A DNA stretch of 64,000 bases, from positions 1-64,000 of the forward strand of contig JAQBYI010000010.1 of NCBI GenBank assembly GCA_027622655.1. The letters run 5' to 3'. Position numbers and translations under genes: made by a program. Positions 1-8,134 of this stretch are shown here, one piece after another; within the stretch, counting starts at the first letter, position 1, and each line of letters opens with the position of its first letter. Origin of the DNA: Gemmatimonadota bacterium. GTDB lineage: Bacteria > Gemmatimonadota > Gemmatimonadetes > Gemmatimonadales > Gemmatimonadaceae. Under the pieces are notes generated by a model. The model searched no databases. It was not told the origin of the DNA and saw nothing but the letters and a program-made list of their open reading frames with translations.

Positions 1-1
1 C

Positions 2-340
2 GCACTGATGACATTCGCGCCGATCTACTTCGCGTTCGACAAGTCGGTGCTGACCCAGACGGCCACAGACACGCTGGACGCCGTTGTGCGCTTCATGAAC
101 GCCAACCCGAACGCGAAGATCGAAGTGGTCGGGTATACGGACAACTTCGGACCGAACGAGTACAACACGCGCCTCGGCGCACGCCGCGCGATCGCGGCGC
201 GCGACTACATCATCTCCAAGGGAATCGCCGGAAGCAGAATAACAACGGTCACCCGCGGCGAGGATGACCCGGCTGCTGACAACACGACCGCGGCCGGACG
301 GGCGAAGAACCGCCGAGCGGTTGCCGTAGAGATCAGGTAG
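2..340 (+). CDS. OmpA-family C-terminal domain protein (5' end outside the window)
   Basis: Only the last ~112 codons are present; the frame is open to the left edge, so the methionine at position 8 is not necessarily the start. The visible part is an OmpA-like peptidoglycan-binding domain: a YFAFDKSVL strand, the GYTDNFGPNEYN segment and then RLGARRA, which carry the Asp and Arg that bind diaminopimelate in this family, and the closing NRRAVAVEI strand. Such proteins tether the outer membrane to the cell wall in the periplasm. What lies N-terminal (beta-barrel or lipoprotein anchor) cannot be seen. A strong hairpin terminator follows directly. Confidence 0.88.
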   Translation, partial: ALMTFAPIYFAFDKSVLTQTATDTLDAVVRFMNANPNAKIEVVGYTDNFGPNEYNTRLGARRAIAARDYIISKGIAGSRITTVTRGEDDPAADNTTAAGRAKNRRAVAVEIR

Positions 341-372
341 CGATTCGAAGGTCGTTCACTGCACGACAGGCG

Positions 373-410
373 CGGGGGTCGGAACAGGTGTTCCGGCCCC
401 CACGCGTCTT
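373..410 (+). terminator. Rho-independent terminator after the OmpA-like gene
   Basis: Inverted repeat with arms 374-386 and 389-401 (13 bp including one G-T pair, 2-nt apparent loop), followed by a short T-containing stretch. It lies 33 bp after the stop codon and before the polymerase gene. Confidence 0.75.
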
Positions 411-436
411 TCGCGGGTGTCCGCCATCTTTCACCA

Positions 437-1741
437 ATGACCGCGCAGATACTCCTGGCAGATGCTGACGCGTTCTTCGTCGCCGTTGCGCGTCGGGTGG
501 ATCCCGAAGGTGCTGGGCGGGCGAAGCTGCTGATCGTAGGCGGACGCCCGGGCTCACGCGGCGTGGTCTGCTCTGCGTCATACGAGACGCGGGAGTTCGG
601 CGTGCGATCGGCGATGCCCATCTCACGCGCGCTCCGGCTATGCCCCGACGCGATGTGCGTACCCGTTCCGCGCTACGCCTGCTCGGACGCAAGTCGGGCG
701 ATTCGCGCCGTACTCGGCCAGTTCACGCCCGCTGTGGAAGGGGCGAGCATCGACGAGTGGTACCTCGACCTGACCGGCACAGAGGCGCTGTACCGTCATG
801 CGCCGCTCGCCGAAACGGCGAAGACCATCCGGCGCGCGGTTCTCGACCAGACCGGCTATGCGCTTTCCATTGGTGGCGGCACGAACCGAATGATCGCAAA
901 GCTCGCCGCAGAGCGCGCGAAGCCGTCCCGAGCGCCCGAAGCGGGCGGCGTGCACATCGTGCCCGCAGGCGGTGAGCGCAAGTTCATGGCGACGCTGTCA
1001 CTCGCGGAGATTCCCGGCGTCGGTCCCAAGGCACAAGCGCGCCTTTCCGGTGTCGGCCTGATCAACGTAGCCGACGTACTCGGTCATGACATAGCCACGC
1101 TGACGCGCTGGCTCGATCGTTCGACGGCCGAGTGGCTGCATGCGAAGGCGAGGGGCGAAGCCCGCGGCGCCGTCGAGCCAAGAGCACCCGCGCGCCAGAT
1201 GAGCCGCGAAGAGACGTTTGACCGCGATCTCGTAAAGCAGGATGTACTCGAAGCGGAACTGCGCCATTTGGCGCGCAAAGTTGCCGCCGACATGCGCGAG
1301 GAAGGGCTGGCGGCCCGAACGATTACGGTGAAACTGAAATGCAACGACTTCGTTTCGCGGACGGCGAGCCGGACGCTGCCGGATGCGGTGGAGTCCGACC
1401 GCGCCGTGGTGGACACGGCCGTATCGCTTCTGGCGAAGCTGCGCATGGTGCAGAAGAAGCCAGCCCGGCTGGTCGGCGTTGCATTGTCGAACTTCAATGC
1501 CGGTCGAGACGCCGAGCAGTTGGCCATGGCGTTTGCGCCTCCCAGTCCGTCTGTGGCGGCGCCGCGCGGCACCGCCATGCACGCGACGGCGGTGGCGCCG
1601 CTCGTCGAAGAGCCGCGGGACCGTGACCTCTCGCGCGCAATCGACCGCGTACGTGAACGCTTCGGAGACGACGCGATTCGCGCCGGGAGGCCACGCGCGC
1701 GGCCGGTTGGAGAGAAGGGCGCGCGCAAGCCTCGCGAGTAG
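437..1741 (+). CDS. dinB: Y-family DNA polymerase (DinB/Pol IV type)
   Basis: A 434-aa translesion polymerase. Palm carboxylates are visible as the N-terminal LADADAFF (D9 with D11 beside it) and SIDEWYLD (D106, E107). The helix-hairpin-helix of the thumb region is seen in IPGVGPKAQARL around residues 192-203, and the little-finger region runs to about 355, with TITVKLK near 295. The residue after SIDE is Trp, where the family usually has a small residue (SIDEAYLD or SIDEVYLD), so this is a divergent DinB-like enzyme. The Ala/Pro-rich and basic C-terminal tail shows no clear beta-clamp motif. No Shine-Dalgarno is obvious before this ATG. It is followed 16 bp later by a DUF192 lipoprotein gene, probably in the same transcript. 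Expected role: cytosolic synthesis past damaged or mispaired DNA ends. Confidence 0.88.
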   Translation: MTAQILLADADAFFVAVARRVDPEGAGRAKLLIVGGRPGSRGVVCSASYETREFGVRSAMPISRALRLCPDAMCVPVPRYACSDASRAIRAVLGQFTPAVEGASIDEWYLDLTGTEALYRHAPLAETAKTIRRAVLDQTGYALSIGGGTNRMIAKLAAERAKPSRAPEAGGVHIVPAGGERKFMATLSLAEIPGVGPKAQARLSGVGLINVADVLGHDIATLTRWLDRSTAEWLHAKARGEARGAVEPRAPARQMSREETFDRDLVKQDVLEAELRHLARKVAADMREEGLAARTITVKLKCNDFVSRTASRTLPDAVESDRAVVDTAVSLLAKLRMVQKKPARLVGVALSNFNAGRDAEQLAMAFAPPSPSVAAPRGTAMHATAVAPLVEEPRDRDLSRAIDRVRERFGDDAIRAGRPRARPVGEKGARKPRE

Positions 1742-1757
1742 CGATAGCTTTCGGCAG

Positions 1758-2246
1758 ATGAAACGCGCGCTCCTGTTCGTAGCGAGTGTGGCGCTGCTGT
1801 CAGCGTGCGACTCCGCGCCCACCGGTCTCGATCCGGGTCCTGATCCGGCTGCCTCGCTGACGACCGTCAGCGTTGCCTTCACGGGTGGAGCAGTGAGCGC
1901 CGAGATCGCGGCGACGCAGGCTGGCCGCAGCATCGGCCTGATGAACCGCGCAACGATCGCAGCCGATAGCGGCATGTTGTTCGTGTGGCCGACCAATCAA
2001 AGCAATCAAGCCGTCGCGTTCCACATGCTGAACACGCACTTTGATCTCTCAATCGCGTTTCTCGACGCGAACCATGTAGTCCTCAATATCGAGGACATGG
2101 ACAAAGATACCGATACGTTTCACTTCGCCGTCGCACCATTCCGATATGCGCTCGAAGCGCCGCGCGGCTGGTTCGCCAGTCACGGCGTCACCGCGGGCGC
2201 GATTGCCACGTTCACTCTTCCGGCAGGAGTCATCATTGAGCCCTGA
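1758..2246 (+). CDS. DUF192 family lipoprotein
   Basis: A 162-aa exported protein. It starts with a short signal peptide ending in a lipobox (LLSAC, Cys about residue 17), followed by a Pro/Gly-rich linker. The rest matches the DUF192 fold: GLMNRATIAADSGMLFVW and then the segment ending in FDLSIAFLDANHVV, with LEAPRGWFASHGV near the end. The family is widespread and its biochemical role is unclear. The 3' end overlaps the TTG start proposed for the next peptidase gene, which suggests translational coupling. Confidence 0.85.
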   Translation: MKRALLFVASVALLSACDSAPTGLDPGPDPAASLTTVSVAFTGGAVSAEIAATQAGRSIGLMNRATIAADSGMLFVWPTNQSNQAVAFHMLNTHFDLSIAFLDANHVVLNIEDMDKDTDTFHFAVAPFRYALEAPRGWFASHGVTAGAIATFTLPAGVIIEP

Positions 2247-3927
2247 TCGTTCGCGCAGCACACAGCGGTTCGCCGAGTCCGCCACCCCGGTCGAGACCCT
2301 TTCCCGACGGTACGTCGCGTGCGCCGCGACCACGATTGCCCTCGTCATGACAGCGCTATCCATGGGCACCGGCCGCGCCCACGCACAAGGTGGCGCTACA
2401 GGCGCTCGCCCGCCCGCGTCCACCACTGTTCCCCGCCCCGACGCGCAGGCGTCCGCGGTCCGCAAATGGCGAGAGCAGCACGAGGTGGAGATCGTTCGGG
2501 AACTGACGACGCTGCTGGAGATTCCCAACCGTGCGACGGACCGGGCGAACATTCTTCGCAACGCGAACCTCATCAAGGCGATGCTCGAGCGTCGCGGACT
2601 CGCCGCGCAACTTCTCGAGAACGGAGAGTTTCCGCCGACCGTGTTTGGCGAACTGCGCGTGCCCGGTGCGACGCGTACGGTGATGTTCTATGCGCATTAC
2701 GACGGCCAGCCGGTGACGGTCTCGGAATGGGCAACGCCGGCCTACTCGCCGACGCTTCGCGCGCCACCGCAGGCGGACGGTTCCCTTGGCGCCGTACGGA
2801 CGGGACCGGTGAATGGCCGCTACAACGCCGAAGACCGCATCTACGCTCGCAGCGCGTCCGACGACAAATCGCCGATCGTGGCGCTGATGAGCGCGCTCGA
2901 CGCCATGCGCGCCACCGGGCAACTGCCGAGCGTGAACGTGAAGTTCTTTTTTGAGGGTGAAGAAGAGGCGGGCTCTGCCCACCTGTCCGAAATCCTCGCA
3001 AAGCACAAGGAACTGGTCGCCGCCGATGTCTGGCTCATCTGCGACGGACCAGCCCACCAGAGTCGCGACCTCCAGATCGTGTTCGGCGTGCGCGGCGTAA
3101 TGGGGTTTGATGCGACGGTCTATGGACCGGCGCGCGCGTTGCACAGTGGCCACTACGGAAACTGGGCTCCGAACCCCGCAATGCTGATCACTGAGTTGAT
3201 CGCGTCACTGCGGAACAGCGATGGCCGGATTCTCGTGGATCGATTCTACGATGACGTCGTTCCGCCCACCGCATCCGAGCTAGCCGCCGCACGGGCGCTC
3301 CCGCCAGTCGAGGCCGACATGCGTCGTGCCCTGCTCCTCGGCGCCAGCGAAGCTGGCAACGCGCCGATTGCCGAGCGCATCATGCTCCCTGCGCTGAACA
3401 TTCACGGGATCAAGGTCGGCGAGGTCGGTGAACTGTCGAACAATGCCATCCCCACGGAAGCCTAGGCGGCGTTCGACTTCCGGCTCGTCGCAAACCAGAC
3501 GCCGGAACGCATCCGTGAACTCGTTGAGGCGCATCTCACCGCGCGTGGATGGCACATCGTTCACGGCGCGCCGTCAGCGACGGACCGACTCACGCACGAA
3601 AAAGTGGTGCGCCTCGATTGGGGCGGTGGCTACCCCGCGTACCGCATGTCTATGGAAGAGCCGGTTGGTACGGCGCTGCGCAACGTTGTGTCCGGCACCA
3701 TCGGACGCGAAGTGCTCGTACTTCCGACTCTGGGTGGCAGCGTAAGCCTCGCTGAAATGTTCAGCGTCCTCAAAGTTCCACTCATCACGTTTCCCACGGT
3801 CAATCACGACAACAGTCAGCACGCCAAAGACGAAAACCTGCGACTGCAGAACCTGTGGGACACGATCGAAGTGTTCGCAGGCGTTATTGCGAAACTAGGA
3901 GGCGCCTGGGGGGCTGCGGTTCCGTAG
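2236..3927 (+). pseudogene. M20-family metallopeptidase interrupted by an in-frame amber stop
   Basis: The frame runs from a TTG at 2236 (AGGAG six bases upstream) through a signal peptide ending near GRAHAQ. The M20 core follows: AHYDGQPV (His and Asp metal ligands), SASDDKSP, FFEGEEEAGS (Glu general base/ligands) and ALHSGHYG in the lid. At 3463-3465 a TAG interrupts NAIPTEA, exactly where M20 proteins continue with an Arg/Ala-rich strand. The same frame then stays open for 153 codons with clear M20 sequence, including DFRLVANQTPE and SQHAKDEN, which holds the last metal-binding His. Product of the first part is 409 aa and would lack that ligand. This is either a recent nonsense mutation, a sequencing error or readthrough. 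Intact homologues are dipeptidase/carboxypeptidase-like secreted enzymes. Confidence 0.85.
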
Positions 3928-3938
3928 CGACCAGACCG

Positions 3939-6038
3939 CTAGCGAACCAGCCGCATCTCGATCGGCGCGCCGACGAATCCGAGTTTCACGAGCCGATACG
4001 GCGCAGCTTTTTCGATCCAGAACGTCAATGCCTGCTCGCCACCGGTGAGGTCGACCTTCCACGCGTCGAAACTTCCCGCCGGAACGGTAACTGTTTCTTC
4101 GCCGCCCACCGTGAGTGTCACCGGGCTTGCGCTTCCCTTGGCCGCCTGGAACCACAGCACAGAGAACTTCGCGCCCAGTACCCATCGGAACGCGCCAAGG
4201 AGCGGCGTGAGCATATTGTTGTCGATCGTGCCAGCCACGACCTCGGCGTCAAACTCAGTGGTCTTCAGGCCGCCGGTGAGCTGTGGCGCGGTCGCCGAGC
4301 CTTTCGCCCTTCCGCCTGCGTACGATACCGACGTCTTCGTCTCCAGCCCCTGCGCCTTCCCGTTCTGAGACAGCGTTGCCGGCACTAAATCGGCACCGAA
4401 AGTCACCGTGGTGGTTTGCTGGATGATCGGCCCGATCTGCACGTCTTCCGTGTAGGACCAGCCCGTTGGCGTCTTCTCGATCTTGCTTCGCTGAAAGCCG
4501 AACTGGTTCCCTTGCACGAATACCGCGAACGAATCGGCCCGCGTAGCGAGCCGTCCTGCATCCACATCGAGCGTAGCCGACTTCACGACCAGATCTTCCG
4601 CTGCGACGGACGCACCGTCAACGGAAACAATCCGCACGGGCGCAATGGCGCTGAGCTTGTCGTATAGCTTGGCACCATCGCCAACGACAATTACCACAGA
4701 GCGGTCGGGCTGAATCGCCGCAGCCGCCGCAGCCGTCGCCGACGCGGGCGTCACTGCGGCGAGTTTCTGCCGATACGTCTGCACGTAATCCGGTGCGAAA
4801 CCGAGGAGTTGCGCGCTCGACACCTGAGCGGCCACCTGCGCAGCGGTCTCGACCTCAAGCGGAAACCGGCCAACGAGCGCCGACATGGACGCGGAAAACT
4901 CGTCTACAGGAATCGGCTCCGAACGGATCCGGCGAAGCTGGGTCAGCATTTCCGTCAACGAAGAGTCGGTGACTTCCGTGCGAACTTCGGCCGACGCCGA
5001 GAAGTACCCCGGCCCCTGGAATCTGGTGAGCGCTGAATACGCGCCGTACGTCCATCCCTTCTGCTCGCGCAAGATCATGAAGAGCCGAGCGTCACCACCG
5101 CCGCCGAGTACGTGATTTGCGATGGTGGCGGCGTAGTTTCGCTGATCGGCAGGACCCCAGGTGAGGTTGCCGATCAGGACGTTGGACTGAACAGAGCCCG
5201 GTCGGTGCACGAGTACGATCTCGGTCGCCGCCCGGGCGGCCGGCGCTGCCGCTGCCGCGCTCTCGGTTGAAGCGGTGCCAGTCCAGCCGGCAAACGCAGC
5301 ATTCGCCATCGCGCGAGCCTGCGCGAGCGTGATGTCGCCGGCGAGGACGAGGAGGGCACCCGCGGGACGGAGCCGCGCGCGCTGAAATGCGAGAAGATCG
5401 TCGCGCGCGATCGCCTTCACGCTGGCCGGAGACGCCGCCTGCCCATACGGATGCGCGCCATAGAGTTCGCGCGCCAATGCACGCGCCGCGATAGACGCGG
5501 GCTGCGACTCCTCAAGCTGCAGGCTTGAGAGGCGTTGCGTACGGTCGAGTTCGACTTCCGAAGTATCGAACGACGGGCGCATGACAGCATCAGCGAGCAG
5601 TTCAATTCCGAGTCTTGAGTTCTCGGTGAGCAGTCCCAGATTGACGGTAAGGAAGTCGTTGCTCGCCGACGCGCCCATGGCACCGCCGACTCCTTCGATT
5701 GCTTCGGCAACTGCCTCAGCGTTCCTGGCACCCGCGCCCTTGGTGAGCAGCGCCGCCACCATGGCGGCAACGCCGGTCTTGCCGGGCGGATCGTACCGGC
5801 TGCCGGCTGAAAAGGCGAGCGACATGGACACGATCGGCTGCCTGTGGTTCGACACGACGAGCAGCTTCATTCCGTTGGCCAGCGTCGCCTGCTCGAACGG
5901 CGGAAACTGCGCGGCCCGTATCGGCATCGCCGGCGGTGGCGTCTTGGGAAACGTCTGCGCGACGAGCGTCGGCGCGAAGAACGTCGGCGCAACGAGGACT
6001 GCCGCGAACGCTCCTGTGACAATCGCGCGGGTCATCAC
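3939..6038 (-). CDS. M16-family peptidase-like protein, non-catalytic subunit, with C-terminal extra domain
   Basis: A 699-aa secreted protein (signal peptide to about residue 28). Residues ~45-460 form two M16 (insulinase/pitrilysin-like) halves: LANGMKLLVV, the inter-domain REQKGWTYGAYS, and an R/Y-bearing second half. Where active M16 proteins have HxxEH this one has TGVAAMVAALL, so zinc ligands are absent. Residues ~480-699 form an additional beta-rich domain of the type used as a small lipid-binding or DUF3108-like barrel; that assignment is tentative. The start ATG overlaps the stop of the active M16 gene upstream by the ATGA overlap, so the two probably form a heterodimeric protease in the periplasm, one subunit catalytic and one structural. 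Confidence 0.82.
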   Translation of the reverse strand: MMTRAIVTGAFAAVLVAPTFFAPTLVAQTFPKTPPPAMPIRAAQFPPFEQATLANGMKLLVVSNHRQPIVSMSLAFSAGSRYDPPGKTGVAAMVAALLTKGAGARNAEAVAEAIEGVGGAMGASASNDFLTVNLGLLTENSRLGIELLADAVMRPSFDTSEVELDRTQRLSSLQLEESQPASIAARALARELYGAHPYGQAASPASVKAIARDDLLAFQRARLRPAGALLVLAGDITLAQARAMANAAFAGWTGTASTESAAAAAPAARAATEIVLVHRPGSVQSNVLIGNLTWGPADQRNYAATIANHVLGGGGDARLFMILREQKGWTYGAYSALTRFQGPGYFSASAEVRTEVTDSSLTEMLTQLRRIRSEPIPVDEFSASMSALVGRFPLEVETAAQVAAQVSSAQLLGFAPDYVQTYRQKLAAVTPASATAAAAAAIQPDRSVVIVVGDGAKLYDKLSAIAPVRIVSVDGASVAAEDLVVKSATLDVDAGRLATRADSFAVFVQGNQFGFQRSKIEKTPTGWSYTEDVQIGPIIQQTTTVTFGADLVPATLSQNGKAQGLETKTSVSYAGGRAKGSATAPQLTGGLKTTEFDAEVVAGTIDNNMLTPLLGAFRWVLGAKFSVLWFQAAKGSASPVTLTVGGEETVTVPAGSFDAWKVDLTGGEQALTFWIEKAAPYRLVKLGFVGAPIEMRLVR

Positions 6039-7441
6039 TTGGCCTCCGGAACAATCGTGAGCATCATCGAGTTGGCCGGCACGAGATACGTCGCCGCGAC
6101 CCGCTTCACATCGGCGACGGTCACCTTCGCATACCGATCGAGGTCCGAGAAGACGGCGTCGGGCGACCCAAGGTAAAATGTCGCGTGCTGAATCGCCTCC
6201 GTCATATCAAAAACCTGTTGGCGTTCATTCACTTTCCCGGCGCGATACTGATTTTTGGCCTTTGCGAGTTCCGCCTCGGTTACGCCGTCCGATGCGACAA
6301 GCGCAAACTCAGCCTGCAGTCGCTGGTCGAGTGAGTCCGGCTCCACTCCCTGATTGGCGATCGCGAGCGCGAGGAAGAGGCCGGGGCCGCGCCGCGGACC
6401 AAACGGGTTGACCAGCACCTGTGCCCCGAGGGCGAGTTTGGTGTCGCGCGCCAGCACCTTGTTGAAGCGCGAGCTCTCGCCGATACCGAGAATAGACCCG
6501 AGAAGATCCAGTGCAGGTGTGTCGGCGTGGCCGGTGGCAGGAATGCGATAGATCGCGAGCACGGCGGGAAGTGTTGCCTTGTCGTCGGTGACGCGGGAAC
6601 GCATCGCACCGGGACTGAATTCCTGGTCGCAGGTCGGTTTCGGCTGGTCGGGCTGCCGCTTGATGGACCCGAAGTACTCGTTCACGAGCCGCTTCACCTC
6701 TGCGGACTGAAAATCTCCAGCTATCGTGAGAACTGCGTTGTTGGGCGTGTAGAACCGATCGAAAAACGCCTTGACGTCTGCAACCGACGCTGCGTTGAGG
6801 TCGTCCATGGATCCGATCAGCGAGTGCGCGTAGGCAAAGCACGACGTTGCGTCGAACGCCGGATACGTTCCGTCCCAAATCGCCTTGCCGTACGCCGCAT
6901 TGTCCACGCGCAGACGACGTTCTTCCTTCACCGCCTCGATCTGATTCTTGAGATTCTCCTCGTTCACCGTCAGTGACCGAAGTCGCTCGGCCTCGAGCCA
7001 GAGCGCAAGATTGAGGCGATTCGACGGTACCTGCTCGAAGTAACGCGTAATGTCGTACTGCGTATTCGCGTTGCTTCTCCCGCCCGCACGCTCGACGAGC
7101 TGCGAGTGCTCGGCTTTCCTGATGTTCGCCGACCCCTGGAACATCATGTGCTCGAACAGGTGCGCAAAGCCGGTCGTGCCCTTCACTTCGTCGCGCGCAC
7201 CTACATCGAACCAGAGCGAAATGGAGACCACCTGCGACGAGTGATCCTCAAGCAGCTGGAGACGCAGGCCATTCGTGAGCGTCATGCGCTCGATTGTCGG
7301 CTGGGCGGCGGGTGACGCGACACGCCGCGCTGCATTCTGCGCCGCATTCTGCGCCGCATTCTGCGCCGGTGCAACCGTCGACATCGCAGTGAGCACAGTA
7401 AACGCACCAGCAATGGCCCAGCGGCTCGACACGATACGCAT
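6035..7441 (-). CDS. M16-family zinc metallopeptidase, catalytic subunit
   Basis: A 468-aa secreted protease. After a signal peptide and a thrice-repeated AQNA segment comes the M16 domain with LTNGLRLQLLEDH, the inverted zinc motif HLFEH (H94, E97, H98) and the third-ligand Glu at about E173/E174 in VKEERRLR. The second half-domain follows (about 220-468). Preceded by AGAGGA eight bases from the ATG and only 17 bp from dut, and translationally coupled to the inactive M16 partner downstream. Expected to degrade short peptides in the periplasm together with that partner. Confidence 0.9.
   Translation of the reverse strand: MRIVSSRWAIAGAFTVLTAMSTVAPAQNAAQNAAQNAARRVASPAAQPTIERMTLTNGLRLQLLEDHSSQVVSISLWFDVGARDEVKGTTGFAHLFEHMMFQGSANIRKAEHSQLVERAGGRSNANTQYDITRYFEQVPSNRLNLALWLEAERLRSLTVNEENLKNQIEAVKEERRLRVDNAAYGKAIWDGTYPAFDATSCFAYAHSLIGSMDDLNAASVADVKAFFDRFYTPNNAVLTIAGDFQSAEVKRLVNEYFGSIKRQPDQPKPTCDQEFSPGAMRSRVTDDKATLPAVLAIYRIPATGHADTPALDLLGSILGIGESSRFNKVLARDTKLALGAQVLVNPFGPRRGPGLFLALAIANQGVEPDSLDQRLQAEFALVASDGVTEAELAKAKNQYRAGKVNERQQVFDMTEAIQHATFYLGSPDAVFSDLDRYAKVTVADVKRVAATYLVPANSMMLTIVPEAK
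7332..7367. repeat. 12-bp tandem repeat (3 units) in the M16 gene
   Basis: Three perfect copies of GCATTCTGCGCC (7332-7343, 7344-7355, 7356-7367). In the minus-strand frame they encode AQNA repeats directly after the signal peptide of the catalytic M16 subunit, so copy-number change keeps the frame. Confidence 0.95.
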
Positions 7442-7458
7442 ACGCAGATTCCTCTGGT

Positions 7459-8019
7459 TCAGTTGGTTCCGTTCGCCGACGATTTCGCAGTGCCAGTCAC
7501 AGTGCCAGTCACAGTGCCAGTCACAGTGCCAGTCGACCCAAATCCGCCATCGCGTTCAGTCGTGCGCTGCACGACACCTGCAGTGAACTCAAGCGATTCG
7601 AAGCGCGCGAACACGGCCTGCGCAATCCGATCACCGTGGCGAATCACGAGCGGTGCGGTCCCACCATTCTTGACCGGCACACACCACTCTTCGGCGTAGT
7701 CCGGATCGATGGTCCCGGGAGCGTTCACAATCACGAGATCGGTCTTGACGCTGGTTCCCGATCGCGGCCGGACCTGCCCCTCGACTCCGGCCGGAAGCTG
7801 GATTTTGAATCCGAGAGGGATCAAAGCCTTTTCTGCCGGCAGGAGCGTAAAGATTGGCGTTCCATCGTGAGTTTCTGACGCGCGTTCCGACGTAACGCCG
7901 TCCAGCCAGACCCGCACCGTGCGATTACGCAGGTACGCCGCGAGGTCGTATCCGGCGCTCGCAGACGTTCCGCGCGCCGGCACGGACACGTCGGGGTGAA
8001 GCGGTTCGAATATGATCAC
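7459..8019 (-). CDS. dut: dUTP diphosphatase (dUTPase)
   Basis: Hydrolyses dUTP to dUMP and pyrophosphate in the cytosol. The trimeric dUTPase motifs are visible in order: motif 1 GTSASAGYDLAA, motif 2 RPRSGTS, motif 3 GTIDPDYAEEW with its catalytic Asp, motif 4 GDRIAQAVF and motif 5 ERDGGFGSTG. Motif 5 is followed by a TVTG-repeat tail encoded by a 12-bp tandem array. A GTG start at 8019 gives 186 aa beginning at VIIFEPLHPD, the normal family N-terminus; an ATG at 8133 is in frame but adds an unrelated Gly/Pro-rich leader and abuts the divergent gene, leaving no room for promoters. First gene of a dut-M16-M16 transcript. Confidence 0.88.
   Translation of the reverse strand: MIIFEPLHPDVSVPARGTSASAGYDLAAYLRNRTVRVWLDGVTSERASETHDGTPIFTLLPAEKALIPLGFKIQLPAGVEGQVRPRSGTSVKTDLVIVNAPGTIDPDYAEEWCVPVKNGGTAPLVIRHGDRIAQAVFARFESLEFTAGVVQRTTERDGGFGSTGTVTGTVTGTVTGTAKSSANGTN
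7488..7535. repeat. 12-bp tandem repeat (4 units) at the 3' end of dut
   Basis: Four copies of CAGTGCCAGTCA (last one ending in G) at 7488-7499, 7500-7511, 7512-7523 and 7524-7535. They encode TGTV repeats beyond motif 5 of dUTPase, a disordered C-terminal extension. Confidence 0.95.
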
Positions 8020-8134
8020 GCCGTAAGATTGCCTCGCGCGCCTGCCGAGCACCACAGGGTCGCCGTTGAAATCGCCGGCTGGCGCTCCGGAGGGCGAATG
8101 ACCATTTATGGTTGTGCCGGGTAATACGACCATA

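Noticed and set aside
2146-3927. Amber codon used as a sense codon (genetic recoding)
   Set aside because: TAG ends other genes here, such as the DUF4136 lipoprotein and cusB, so a general reassignment is not supported; a local mutation or sequencing error is simpler.
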